Part shown: positions 55,388 through 63,960 of the stretch, one piece after another | Layout of the letters: every line of letters begins with the position of its first letter | Numbering within the stretch: position 1 is the stretch's first letter | Assembly: GCF_900103735.1 (NCBI RefSeq) | Contig: NZ_FMXE01000024.1 | Location: forward strand, 1 to 64,000 | Length of the DNA stretch: 64,000 nt | DNA from: Algoriphagus alkaliphilus | Lineage (GTDB): Bacteria; Bacteroidota; Bacteroidia; Cytophagales; Cyclobacteriaceae | Direction: 5' to 3' | Notes under the pieces: model-generated | The model's database searches: none | The model's input: the letters and a program-made list of their open reading frames with translations, nothing else | What the model was told of the DNA's origin: nothing | Made by a program: the position numbers and the translations under genes

Positions 55388-55919
55388 ATGAAAATCAACA
55401 TTTTCTTTTCCATTGAATTGGCATTTAATGTTTTGCTGATTTTTGAGGCAATGAGTCTGATTTTTCTTTTCCCTGATTCCGTGGCAGATTCTGTCGGCAA
55501 GCAGTTTGAAATCATTTCATTGATTTTACTGCGGGATGCATTCAAGGAATTCGGCCACTATTTAGGAGATGTCAATATATCTGGTTTTTTTCTTTGTCCT
55601 GATCGGGTTTTATGACCTGTTCAGCGCCTGAGAAAATCAGACATTCATCTCCAGTGTCAAGCTTTTTTATAACCTGTTGATATTTAAGGATGTATTTATA
55701 TTGCTTTTTTCCTTACACTACACAATCAAATATTTGAATCTGTTCCGGTATTCATCCTTTGCTTTAGCCACAATTTCCCTTCGTCTTACCTTGTCTGCAC
55801 CTGCCTATTTCAATGTACTTTTGGCAGTGATCGCAGGCTTGATGGTACTATTGGTGACTTACATTTACAACTACCTATTGGCAAAGGAGGACGCAGCAAA
55901 AGACTTGGTCTCAGTATAA
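55388..55919 (+). pseudogene. Decayed small membrane-protein gene
   Basis: The start MKINIFFSIELAFNVLLIFEAMSLIFLFP at 55388 opens a membrane protein. Its frame breaks at a seven-T run (55585-55591): one shift converts the tail to FFVLIGFYDLFSA. That second frame then has a TGA at 55629-55631, beyond which it stays open through ENQTFISSVKLFYNLLIFKDVFILLFSLHYTIKYLNLF and a final helix to 55919. Read together they would give about five hydrophobic helices in about 175 residues. I do not recognise the family. Upstream, 55330-55366 repeats the AAAATTG-type word found at 2269. Confidence 0.6.
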
Positions 55920-56041
55920 CTTAGGCATGAAGCCTGGACTTTTTGAAAAATGTATTGCCCCTGATCAGATTAATTGGTTGGCCTTGGACTAATTTTTATA
56001 TTTTTCTGAATCAATCCAACTGAATTTCTTCGAAACCCTTC

Positions 56042-57346
56042 ATGATCACGAGTTCTACTACAGAAAATATCCAAGAAAAATTACCCAGAAATCTGGGACT
56101 GTGGGGAATCTGGATGTTGGTCGTGAATGGATTGATCGGAGCCGGGATTTTTGGGCTTCCCAGCGGAGCAGCAGCACTGGCCGGAGAATACAGCATTTTA
56201 GTCTATGGTTTTTGCGCCTTGTTGATTCTTCCGGTGATTCTTTGTTTTGCGGAATTGGGGAGTTATTTCCGAGGAACGGGAGGTCCCATCAAATACGGGA
56301 CCTTGGCCTTTGGCTCATTTATAGGTTTTCAGGGGGGGTGGCTATATTATTTAGCCCGACTGATTTCCTTTTCAGCCAATACAGTTTTACTCACTGACAG
56401 CATTGCCTATTTCATTCCGGCAGCCGCCGAAAGCTTGGGTCGGTTGATTTCTCTGGCGCTCATTTGCCTTGCATTGAGTTTGGTGAATGTGCTTGGATCA
56501 GTTGAGTCGATCCGTTCGATGACTGTATTTACCATTGTCAAATTCGCGGTTTTGATTCTGCTGCCCTTGGGAGGATTTATCCTTTTGGGTGCTGAGGTGA
56601 TTCCGCGCTTTGACACTCCTGTTCCGCCATTTTCAGATTTGGGAAGTGCAGCTTTGTTATTGATCTATGCTTTTGTGGGGTTTGAGGGTGCTGTGGTACC
56701 CGCTGGCGAAGCAAAGCGTCCCGAGCGGGACATGCCTTTGGGACTATTGCTTGGACTTGGGGTTGTGGCCATCTTGTACATGGTAATCCAACTGGTAACC
56801 CAGGCCGCCGTTCCAAATTTGGCAGATTCCAAAACGCCATTGCTTGATGCATCGGCAGCACTTTTTGGAAATACCGGAGCAGTGATTTTGATGATCGGCG
56901 TGGCCGCATCGGTGATTGCAAATTTGCTGGGATCGATGTTCTCCTCCACACGGCTGACTTACGCGCTTTCCCTGGATAAATCCCTTCCAAAATGGTTTGG
57001 TGAAGTCCATCCCAAATTCCTGACACCCGCCAATTCTGTGATTTTCTTTGGCGTTTCAGCCTTTTTGCTTTCAGCCTTCGGTTCATTTACCGTATTGGCG
57101 GCAATGACTGTTTTATCCCGGCTATTCCTGTACATTATGAGCTGCGCCGCTATTCCCAGGTTGAGATCCAGATTTGAAGGGGAAGGAAGATTTATTCTTA
57201 AGGGAGGTTATATTATCCCTGTTTTGGGAATTTTTGCTTGCTTATGGCTGATGCTTCAAGTCAGTGAGCGCTCTATCTGGATGACAGCTTTATTTATTGC
57301 AATTGGATCGGGACTGTATTGGTTGGGTAGAAAAAGAAATACCTGA
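56042..57346 (+). CDS. APC-family amino acid permease
   Basis: Secondary transporter of 434 residues with 12 predicted membrane helices, the amino acid-polyamine-organocation fold. The first helix has the unwound substrate/Na-site motif NGLIGAGIFGLPSG (about 29-42), helix six the matching AFVGFEGAVVPAGEAKRPERDMP (about 211-233), and the loop RLTYALSLDKSLPKWFGEVHPKFLTPANSV is typical of APC members. Imports an amino acid by proton symport or exchange; which one cannot be told. Monocistronic, with hairpins downstream. Confidence 0.93.
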   Translation: MITSSTTENIQEKLPRNLGLWGIWMLVVNGLIGAGIFGLPSGAAALAGEYSILVYGFCALLILPVILCFAELGSYFRGTGGPIKYGTLAFGSFIGFQGGWLYYLARLISFSANTVLLTDSIAYFIPAAAESLGRLISLALICLALSLVNVLGSVESIRSMTVFTIVKFAVLILLPLGGFILLGAEVIPRFDTPVPPFSDLGSAALLLIYAFVGFEGAVVPAGEAKRPERDMPLGLLLGLGVVAILYMVIQLVTQAAVPNLADSKTPLLDASAALFGNTGAVILMIGVAASVIANLLGSMFSSTRLTYALSLDKSLPKWFGEVHPKFLTPANSVIFFGVSAFLLSAFGSFTVLAAMTVLSRLFLYIMSCAAIPRLRSRFEGEGRFILKGGYIIPVLGIFACLWLMLQVSERSIWMTALFIAIGSGLYWLGRKRNT

Positions 57347-57567
57347 CCATAATTGTTTGCTCATTTTTAAAAACCAGGTCTCTCTGGTTTTAGGCTATGT
57401 CGGAGAATTTGACAAAGAATATAAGTCATCCCGATACCTGGGAACAGGGAGGGAAGATTGAAACTTTCAATAATCAATGGAAATAACCTAATTTTTTTTT
57501 CTTGTTTCGATTAAAATCAATATAGGTAAAGCACAATTTTGTGGAAAACTTTACCTCTGTAAAAACA

Positions 57568-57593
57568 AAAAATACCCAGTACTGGGTATTTTT
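57568..57593. terminator. Perfect palindrome terminator
   Basis: AAAAATACCCAGT and ACTGGGTATTTTT form a 26-bp perfect palindrome; with minimal loop it acts as a bidirectional terminator. It lies 220 bp after the APC permease. Nothing coding is seen in 57347-58071. Confidence 0.75.
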
Positions 57594-57816
57594 AAGAAAG
57601 GTCAACGCTGTACATTTGATCAGGGTGATTAAGCAACTTTTCTCAGGATTTTTACTAGAAAATTTTAAAGGGACTTTTTTCAGCACTTTTACCTCCCTTT
57701 TATTTTAGCTCTCGACAATATAGAAGAGCTTGTTTCAGAGGCTTTGAAGGAAATATTTTGATTTTTTTTTAACGAAGCTGATTAATTGTTTCCGGAAGTA
57801 ATTTCGGGAGTTTTTG

Positions 57817-57854
57817 AAAAGTGTTATCCGAAAATTTCGGATAACACTTTTTTT
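57817..57854. terminator. Strong hairpin terminator
   Basis: AAAGTGTTATCCGAAA and TTTCGGATAACACTTT pair over 16 bp around one base, followed by more T. It lies just outside the MITE-like element. Confidence 0.8.
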
Positions 57855-57867
57855 ATGAAAGCAGCAG

Positions 57868-58066
57868 ATTCAACCCGAAATATGCATTAGCAATTCTACG
57901 CCACGGCGCACAAGTTATTGCGGCCAGTAATTGCTTCAAAATCAGTCACTACGTTGCTGGTTTCGACTTCACCATATCCGCCGCGGCGGACTCAGTCTCC
58001 AAACAGCCTGATTTTATTGCATTTACTGTCCTCATAACGAAACCTAATGGATAGTCCGGGTTGAAT
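57868..58066. mobile_element. ~200-bp MITE-like element with 23-bp inverted ends
   Basis: Left end 57868-57890 (ATTCAACCCGAAATATGC...) and right end 58044-58066 (...GTCCGGGTTGAAT) are inverted copies with 20 of 23 matches. The interior is GC-richer than its flanks, has a palindrome TCCGCCGCGGCGGA near 57976-57989, and codes for nothing evident. The right end lies 6 bp from the stop of the LRR gene. Such features fit a non-autonomous miniature transposable element. Confidence 0.65.
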
Positions 58067-58071
58067 GATCC

Positions 58072-60522
58072 TTAATAAAATCTTACCTCACAGTCAGGAT
58101 GACTTGCCTTAAAAGAAGCGACTGCTCGGCTATTGAGGTTGGTATTAAAGCAAGACAATTTTTTAAGGTTTGGAAGTCCAAAAATCGGCTTTAAGCTCCT
58201 GAGATTTGTACTCGCAACATCCAATTCTTCAAGGGCTCTTAGCGACTCAAGTCCCTTAAGCGTCTTTAAATTTGTGCCTGAAATATTAAGTTTTTTCAAC
58301 TCGATCAGATTGCTTATCGGTACCAAACCTTCAATTCCTGTATTGGACAGATCCAATTCCTCAAGTAAAGAAAGTCCAGACAATGGCAGAAAATCAGTAA
58401 CCGCTACCTGTGACAGTTTAAGTTTGGTGAGAAGATTCATCGCACTCAAAGGAGCAACAGAAGATATGGGGGCATCAAAGACTTCCAGTCTTCTTAGATT
58501 CACAAAAACAGCGAGTGGAGTTAGGTCTGGAATACCCACACTTCGAAGGCTAAGTTCGGAACTGGCCGAAAGCAAGTGAAGCTGTTCAGTGTTTGGATTT
58601 TCGGGAAGAGAAAACTGTTTCCTGAAAACTGTCTCCCATTGCGCATCAAGACTACTCCACCATGAATTGAGCTCGTCTGTCCTGTAGACGACATTGATGT
58701 CTGGTCTTTGGATCAATAGGTTTGGGATCTCACTTTGATCAAAGGCAGCACCATTCACATTCAAAAAAGTCAATCTTGGTAAAGAAGTGACAGATAAGAT
58801 GCTTTGAACAGGACTAAACTCAAGATCGATGAATTCCAAAAGATCATTTTCACGTAGTACAGACAAATCTTCAACTGAAGTATTTTTTCCTTCCAATTTC
58901 ACCAATGTCCTTACCTCGCTCAGAGGTAACAAGTCAGAAATCGGGTTGTTGGAAATTTTGAGTCTGGCCAAATTGACAAATCTCGTTATCGGAATCAGGT
59001 TATCGATTTGGGCGCTATCAAGGTCTAATTCTGTCACCGTGACGGCTTGGGTAAGTGTTTCAATTCCCGGTGAGTCAGTAGTGATCAGGGGATTGTTTTG
59101 CTTGAGTGCAGTTCTCCATTCCTCCGAGAGACTTGACCACCAACTTTCCAGATCTTTGACATGGTGAATCAATAGTATCCGGGGATTTTTACGAACAAAT
59201 GCATCAGCAGCTAGAGGAGTAAGCTTAGTCTCGTCTGCAGCGATTTTTTTAAGGTTAGGATGAGATTCAAGCGGAGAAATATCTGCTACTCCACTTCCCG
59301 TAATATCCAATGATTCCAAATTCTCAAGACCTGCCAAAGGAGTAACATCCTGAATGTTAGTTTGGGATAAATCGAGGAATTTCAATGATGTAAGTCCTGC
59401 CAGTGCAGAGAAATTGATGATATAATTCCCTCCTAAAGTGAGGCTTTCCAGGTTTTTCAGCTCCTTGATATTTTCAGCATTGTTGAAGCCGGATTCAGCA
59501 AGATTGAGTTGAGTCAGGTTTTTAAATTCATTGAGAACAGCAAAACTGAGAATAGGTGTTTTTTGGACTTTCAGCGAAACCAAGCCTTTCAGGTTCAGCA
59601 GCTGTGAGATATCTTCAATTTGAGTATTTGAGATATCCAGGTGTTTGAGTCGATCAGAGTATTTGATAAACTGAATATCCTTGGTAGCGGTATTTGAAAT
59701 ATTGAGACTTTCCAGAAAGGTCACATTGGAGATCGGACCAAGATCGGTTATTCTGGAGTTTGATAAATTGATGACTTTTAAGTCCCGCAGTTCGGAGAGC
59801 GGACTCAGGGTAACGATTCTGTTATTCCCTGAAATATCCAGAGAATCTATACTGACAAACCGGTAAAACCATTCCAGATTTGCGGTATCACGTTCTGTAA
59901 GGCTGAATTTGGTCCGGAAAAAAGATTTCCATGGCGCATCCAAGGCTCCCCACCAAGCCGTCAATTCCTGATCCCGGCTAACTTTAGTGGTGTAAACACT
60001 CACGATTTTAAGCTCCTGGGATTTTTCGTTTAGGTTAATTTCCACAAAACGGGGTTTGGTATTGGTCACTTTTTCCCCGGAAAGGGCTGTGGCAGTGATT
60101 GTCCTGTCTAAGGATGCCAAAAAATAGATGTCTCCGTTTTCTTTTTGGGCAGGCTTTACCTCACGGATTTTAAAATTAAACTCGATGTTCTTGTAAAAGA
60201 ACTCAATGTCTTTGAGATAGGCCGTGACATCTTTATTGGTAACGACCTTTCGATCCAGGAGCAAATCGTCTTCCACCTGGACTTTTTCGTCTCTGAAAAT
60301 TTTGAGGTAGCTCTCACGTATGATCACGTCCTTGTCCCGAGGCGAAGTCTGCGCGCTACCTACCGTGTTCAATAGGTATTCAAGAAACCTGACTTGATCT
60401 TCTACTTTAGTTGATAATTCTTTTATCTGCTCCTTGCTGTATCCCTTGATTGTTTGGGCACTTATTGACAGGGAAAGTAAGAAGAGTAAGCTTGTAAAGA
60501 GAAAGTATTTACTCCTGATCAT
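58072..60522 (-). CDS. Exported leucine-rich-repeat protein with three WW-LRR modules
   Basis: Protein of 816 residues from the ATG at 60522, which gives a signal peptide (MIRSKYFLFTSLLFLLSLSISAQ). Residues about 25-180 are a mixed domain (DVTAYLKDIEFFYKNIEFNF ... YFLASLDRTI ... RFVEINLN). Then come internalin-like 22-residue LRRs (LESLNISNTATKDIQFI, LKFLDLSQTNIQDVTPLAGL, LEELDLSNTGIEGLVPI). They are divided into three modules, each opened by a tryptophan pair: AWWGALDAPW (189), SWWSSLSEEW (460), SWWSSLDAQW (620), and each closed by a x-P-D/R-x-x-V/L-x-Y/H segment (NPRILLIHH, RPDINVVYR, HPDCEVRFY). It overlaps the gene before it by 14 bp; fourth gene of an exported-protein operon. Surface binding role likely, ligand unknown. 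Confidence 0.88.
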   Translation of the reverse strand: MIRSKYFLFTSLLFLLSLSISAQTIKGYSKEQIKELSTKVEDQVRFLEYLLNTVGSAQTSPRDKDVIIRESYLKIFRDEKVQVEDDLLLDRKVVTNKDVTAYLKDIEFFYKNIEFNFKIREVKPAQKENGDIYFLASLDRTITATALSGEKVTNTKPRFVEINLNEKSQELKIVSVYTTKVSRDQELTAWWGALDAPWKSFFRTKFSLTERDTANLEWFYRFVSIDSLDISGNNRIVTLSPLSELRDLKVINLSNSRITDLGPISNVTFLESLNISNTATKDIQFIKYSDRLKHLDISNTQIEDISQLLNLKGLVSLKVQKTPILSFAVLNEFKNLTQLNLAESGFNNAENIKELKNLESLTLGGNYIINFSALAGLTSLKFLDLSQTNIQDVTPLAGLENLESLDITGSGVADISPLESHPNLKKIAADETKLTPLAADAFVRKNPRILLIHHVKDLESWWSSLSEEWRTALKQNNPLITTDSPGIETLTQAVTVTELDLDSAQIDNLIPITRFVNLARLKISNNPISDLLPLSEVRTLVKLEGKNTSVEDLSVLRENDLLEFIDLEFSPVQSILSVTSLPRLTFLNVNGAAFDQSEIPNLLIQRPDINVVYRTDELNSWWSSLDAQWETVFRKQFSLPENPNTEQLHLLSASSELSLRSVGIPDLTPLAVFVNLRRLEVFDAPISSVAPLSAMNLLTKLKLSQVAVTDFLPLSGLSLLEELDLSNTGIEGLVPISNLIELKKLNISGTNLKTLKGLESLRALEELDVASTNLRSLKPIFGLPNLKKLSCFNTNLNSRAVASFKASHPDCEVRFY

Positions 60523-61348
60523 AGATGTATTTAAGAATAGTCTCCTTATCGCCCGGACCAAGTCTGACCAAATTGGAAATCAACCAGCCTGTATTAAATC
60601 CAGGTCTATTGAATTGATTGACTTCGAAATACCAGCCTTGAATTTGAAAGAAGTGAAATTTCAAACCTGTGACGGTAACGAAACGAAGATTGTTTTGCTT
60701 CATTTCATACAAGAAGATTGCCAGATAATCCGGCTTGTAAGAGGTAGGGGTAAAAGATTCCGGTGAATTGGAGTCCTGAAATGCCCTTCTGAGGTTCATA
60801 AACCCTAATTCGTGACTGAGAGGGTGAAGGAAATCTTTTTTATCGCCGACAGGTTTGTTGAATAAATTCTTGAAGGGCTCAAACTTTACTTGGTCTATTA
60901 CCCACTCATAGCCCAGTCCTTCGGGTTGAATTTTCATAAACAGGGTCGCCTTTTCCTTTTTTCCCTTGAAAATAAAATCAGTTTCTACTTCTGCATACCA
61001 ACCCTCCCTGTGGAACACCAAGTAATTTGGATAGACTTCAGAGAGTGCATTCTGAATAAACTGATTTTTAAGATCGGGGGAAACCGAGGAAGTTTGATTG
61101 TCGAAAAGGATGTTTAAAAACCCTTTTCTCAGCGGAATATTTCTATAAAGCGGATCTCCCGGATAGAATCGGACTGTACCGTCTATGGACTCCTCTCCGT
61201 TGAATCGTCTAAAAAATTGATTGAGTTGCTTGGTTGAAGCGGCAAATCTGCCATCATCCTTAATAGTTCCGGGGCTGCCTAGGCCTTGCCCCGGAACATT
61301 AGCGATGATTGCGATAAAAAACGCAAAAATCAGAAAGGTTTTTCTCAT
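60509..61348 (-). CDS. Exported hypothetical protein, third gene of LRR operon
   Basis: Protein of 279 residues; the ATG at 61348 overlaps the previous stop (ATGA) and yields a signal peptide MRKTFLIFAFFIAIIANVPGQG, so it is preferred over a frame start 45 bp upstream. The mature part has alternating helices and strands: FRRFNGEESIDGTVRFYPGDPLYRNIPLRKGFLNILFDNQTS, YLVFHREGWYAEVETDFIFKGKKEKATLFMKIQP, GYEWVIDQVKFEPF, and near the end RFVTVTGLKFHFFQIQGWYFEVNQFN. No known domain is recognised. Both flanking genes are translationally coupled, so the product should work with them. Confidence 0.8.
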   Translation of the reverse strand: MRKTFLIFAFFIAIIANVPGQGLGSPGTIKDDGRFAASTKQLNQFFRRFNGEESIDGTVRFYPGDPLYRNIPLRKGFLNILFDNQTSSVSPDLKNQFIQNALSEVYPNYLVFHREGWYAEVETDFIFKGKKEKATLFMKIQPEGLGYEWVIDQVKFEPFKNLFNKPVGDKKDFLHPLSHELGFMNLRRAFQDSNSPESFTPTSYKPDYLAIFLYEMKQNNLRFVTVTGLKFHFFQIQGWYFEVNQFNRPGFNTGWLISNLVRLGPGDKETILKYIYDQE

Positions 61349-61920
61349 GCGGAGGTTTCGGTCACTCTTACGTCTCCGAGCATGACATCCCAAAATTCAA
61401 TCGTACGACCTGCAATTTGGGTTTGCTTTTTCTCAACGTAGATCGTAATGTCTTTTTTGGTTGTGTCTTTATAGTTCATGCCAGTTTCAATAGACGTCCC
61501 TTCAAAACGCTGATAGATGGTGATCACTCCAACAAAACGTCCATCGGGCTGTCTTTCGAGGTCAGAAATGTACTGAATATCGTACCAGGTGATATTCACG
61601 CGGTCATAATTGAGTGCCATCAGTCTTTCGAAGTATCTTCTTATTTTATAGTAAGCGATTTCCTGCGTGTTGATAGAAGAAACTCCCATTTCTGCTCCGG
61701 GAGCAAAAAGCTCCTCAGCTCTATCCATAACGCGGTTTGCTTCTGAGAATTGTGTCTCCTTGCTTCCGATAATGGAAATGTATTTAGAAAGATCCTTCAC
61801 TTTTTCCAAAGCGAGTGAATCAATCGCCTGCTTACGAGCCGGGCTGATATTGTCCTGTGCTGTCGCCACCAATGAGGCGGAGAGGAATAATCCCAGGAAG
61901 AGTAGTAATTTATTATTCAT
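61345..61920 (-). CDS. Exported hypothetical protein, second gene of LRR operon
   Basis: Protein of 191 residues with a signal peptide (MNNKLLLFLGLFLSASLVATAQ). The mature part has an N-terminal helix pair (ARKQAIDSLALEKVKDLSKYISIIGSKETQFSEANRVMDRAEELF) and then an NTF2-like alpha/beta region (YYKIRRYFERLMALNYDRVNITWYDIQYISDL, GRFVGVITIYQRFEG, KKDITIYVEKK, EFWDVMLGDVRVTE). The second region resembles, in motif order, residues 98-180 of the LRR protein downstream. No enzyme motif. Starts 26 bp after the lipoprotein gene; ends overlapping the next gene by 4 bp. Confidence 0.82.
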   Translation of the reverse strand: MNNKLLLFLGLFLSASLVATAQDNISPARKQAIDSLALEKVKDLSKYISIIGSKETQFSEANRVMDRAEELFAPGAEMGVSSINTQEIAYYKIRRYFERLMALNYDRVNITWYDIQYISDLERQPDGRFVGVITIYQRFEGTSIETGMNYKDTTKKDITIYVEKKQTQIAGRTIEFWDVMLGDVRVTETSA

Positions 61921-61946
61921 GTCAATTTAGATTTGCTTGGTGATGG

Positions 61947-62420
61947 TTATTTTCTTCTCAATTCCAATTCAGACACTTTACCATTTGCATCCATTCTGAT
62001 ATCAGAGATGTAATTGAGGTTTTTCTTGGTGTCTTTCAGGTATTCTAGATACTTCTTGATTGTGGTAGGCTCATCGTAATCCTTGATTCCATTTTCTTCG
62101 TGGATAACGATCAATACGGGAGTCTCCTGATTTGAGAACATTGCTAACGTTTCCTGAATGGATTGGTTTGCTGAATTCGCGCTGCTGGCTCTGGCTACCG
62201 AATTGAAATAATTTTCAAGTTTTTCGGCTGCAATCTCTTCCGCTGATCTGGTAGCAGCAGGTGCTGGAGGTGGAGTTTGGACTTGCTCAACAGGCGCTGG
62301 AGCTGGTGCGGTTTGGACGGCTTTCTTTTTACTCTTACAAGCACCCATGGCCAGCAAGGCAAATAAAGCCAAGACTAGAGTTTTTCTGAGTGAAAAGGCG
62401 AACATTGACTGTTTCATCAT
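61947..62420 (-). CDS. Lipoprotein, first gene of LRR operon
   Basis: Lipoprotein of 157 residues (signal to LALFALLAMGAC, lipid Cys near 28) followed directly by KSKKK, then a proline-alanine linker (APAPAPVEQVQTPPPAPAA) of about 25 residues. The C-terminal domain (about 60-157) is small alpha/beta: AEKLENYFNSVARASSANSANQSIQETLAMFSNQETPVLIVIHEENGIKDYDEPTTIKKYLEYLKDTKKNLNYISDIRMDANGKVSELELRRK. The basic residue run after Cys, rather than acidic, suggests retention on the periplasmic face. It is probably the anchor for the following three exported proteins. Confidence 0.85.
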   Translation of the reverse strand: MMKQSMFAFSLRKTLVLALFALLAMGACKSKKKAVQTAPAPAPVEQVQTPPPAPAATRSAEEIAAEKLENYFNSVARASSANSANQSIQETLAMFSNQETPVLIVIHEENGIKDYDEPTTIKKYLEYLKDTKKNLNYISDIRMDANGKVSELELRRK

Positions 62421-62956
62421 TTTAATAAATTAAGTTTTTAATAATTTAATTTTCAAGTGCCGAATTGGGCGACAAAGGTGGCCGCAAAATAAAGAAAAAC
62501 TCAGCATATTAATGCAAAGCTCATTCCAATCCTTGAATATAATTACAAATAGAATTAACAATTTTTAATTTCAAAGTAATAAGTACGCATACATGATCTG
62601 TGATATTGAATTTTGATTATCCGCAATCCTGCCAGTAAGAAAGATTAGGCTATATAAAGTTGAGGTCAAATCGTCCACAGACGACTGTCAACTGTCCACA
62701 GCTCGTTTTTTGGAACTTCAAACCTTATTTTATTTTGCTACTGGCAAGAAAGCGGACATACATATATTGAAATTATCGAAGGTCTAGAAGTCAACCTAAG
62801 TTTATTAGATGGCAAGAAGATAGGTCATTGAAAAATGGGATGTCCTCAAATTAACCTTGTTCGGGATTCAGGATAAAGGATTATCCGAAACAATCCGGCT
62901 GCGGTGGAAAATGAGGCTGTGGTATGGTATTTTATTACGCTTTAAGATTTGATGCA
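62421..62956. other. Gene-free stretch with dispersed repeat
   Basis: No gene is seen. The first 200 bp should hold the promoter of the LRR operon. Positions 62673-62701 are the second, inverted copy of the 29-bp repeat at 7432-7460 (one mismatch). The part 62740-62950 is without recognisable structure. Confidence 0.6.
62673..62701 (-). repeat. 29-bp dispersed repeat, copy 2 (inverted)
   Basis: Reverse complement of 7432-7460 with one mismatch (GTCCACAGACGACTGTCAAC then T versus A, then GTCCACAG). It lies in a gene-free stretch. Confidence 0.7.
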
Positions 62957-63364
62957 TCAACCAAGTAAATCTTCAGGCTTCAATTGATAGCAGTGCTCAT
63001 GGAGTTTGAAGCCCAGTTTTTGATAAAAAGGTTCGGCATCCTCAGCCGCAAACAGTATCAGCCGGGCATCGGGGGCTAAGCTGCGGGTGAATTGAAGGAT
63101 TTCCCTCCCGATACCTTTTCCCTGATACGCTTTGGCGACAGCCAAATCTGCAATAAAGCAACGATAGCAAAAGTCAGAAAGGCCTCGAAGCACCCCGACC
63201 AATTGATTTTTTTCTCGTGCAGTGACCAGGAGGTTTGAACTTTCTATCATCCGACGCAAATGATCGGAATCATGCATGGGGCGTCGTTTCCCCAAACCAG
63301 AGTCATTGAGAATGAAAATGTATTCTTCAAGACTTAAATTCTTTTCTACCTGGAACGAAACCAT
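62957..63364 (-). CDS. GNAT family N-acetyltransferase
   Basis: Acetyl-CoA-dependent acetyltransferase of 135 residues from the ATG at 63364; a longer frame would run across the divergent gene's start. Motif A is FIADLAVAKAYQGKGIGREILQFT, with the Q-G-K-G-I-G pyrophosphate loop at about 83-88, followed by the beta-bulge LILFAAEDAEPFYQKLGFKLHEHCYQL. Small single-domain member; relatives acetylate small amines or proteins. Divergent from the small membrane gene at 63392, sharing a 27-bp gap that must hold both leaders. Confidence 0.92.
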   Translation of the reverse strand: MVSFQVEKNLSLEEYIFILNDSGLGKRRPMHDSDHLRRMIESSNLLVTAREKNQLVGVLRGLSDFCYRCFIADLAVAKAYQGKGIGREILQFTRSLAPDARLILFAAEDAEPFYQKLGFKLHEHCYQLKPEDLLG

Positions 63365-63391
63365 ATATTTTGAGAAATAGAAACCAAGATT

Positions 63392-63643
63392 ATGACCGTA
63401 GAAATTGGATTTAGCAGGCAAAGCAGCCAATCATTTAACGAGAACCATAAGTTGGGAAAAATCCGTCCAAAATCCGAGGACGCAGGAATTTCCAGAGACG
63501 AAAAAAATGCCGATCCCAAAGCCCTCTCTGAAGCAATCGAATATCGGAATGTGCGAAAAACACGGCTTAAAAATCAAAGTCTGATGATCCTTGGACTTGT
63601 AATTTTAACTGCCATTATCCTGGGCTATTTGTTTTTTGATTAA
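63392..63643 (+). CDS. Small tail-anchored membrane protein
   Basis: Protein of 83 residues with a charged N-terminal half (about 1-58, KLGKIRPKSEDAGISRDEKNADPKALSEAIEYRNVRKTRLKNQ) and one C-terminal membrane helix (SLMILGLVILTAIILGYLFF). No known family. It is read as a gene because the frame is open, begins with ATG right after a divergent start, and has a coherent tail-anchor topology; its stop overlaps that of the convergent acetyltransferase gene by 4 bp. Confidence 0.6.
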   Translation: MTVEIGFSRQSSQSFNENHKLGKIRPKSEDAGISRDEKNADPKALSEAIEYRNVRKTRLKNQSLMILGLVILTAIILGYLFFD

Positions 63644-63921
63644 TTCAATACGTCCTGCAAGTCGGTCCGCTTCCTGAACGTGGCTTTTGCAAAAGGGCAA
63701 AGGGGAATTACTTTGATCTCTTCCCTTCGGACAAATTCGACCAGTGCTTCAAATAATATGACACCGACCCCCTGCCCCTTCAGGCTTTCATCCACTTCGG
63801 TGTGTTCGATGATCATTTTCTTTGTGCCTGCCATGACATAGACCATCTCTGCCAGACGCTTGGTCTCCTCTCCGATAAAAAAAGATCCCCTGATTTTGTC
63901 GGTATGGTGTTGGATTTCCAT
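63640..63921 (-). CDS. YidJ/GCN5-like small acetyltransferase
   Basis: Protein of 93 residues of the compact GNAT group (GCN5-related N-acetyltransferase, DUF type of 90-100 residues). Key text is IRGSFFIGEETKRLAEMVYVMAGTKKMIIEHTEVDESLKGQGVGVILFEALVEFVRREEIKVIPLCPFAKATF, with the acetyl-CoA loop L-K-G-Q-G-V-G and the conserved C-P-F-A. These proteins consist of little more than the CoA-binding core; substrates are unknown. Overlaps the preceding convergent frame by 4 bp. Confidence 0.93.
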   Translation of the reverse strand: MEIQHHTDKIRGSFFIGEETKRLAEMVYVMAGTKKMIIEHTEVDESLKGQGVGVILFEALVEFVRREEIKVIPLCPFAKATFRKRTDLQDVLN

Positions 63922-63935
63922 AGGCCTGAGAAGGT

Positions 63936-63960
63936 TATTGGTTAATTAGTTAATGGTTAA
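63936..63960. repeat. Iterated GGTTAAT word
   Basis: TTATTGGTTAATTAGTTAAT followed by GGTTAA: the word GTTAAT is repeated in the leader of the acetyltransferase gene, another short word-iteration island. Confidence 0.5.
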
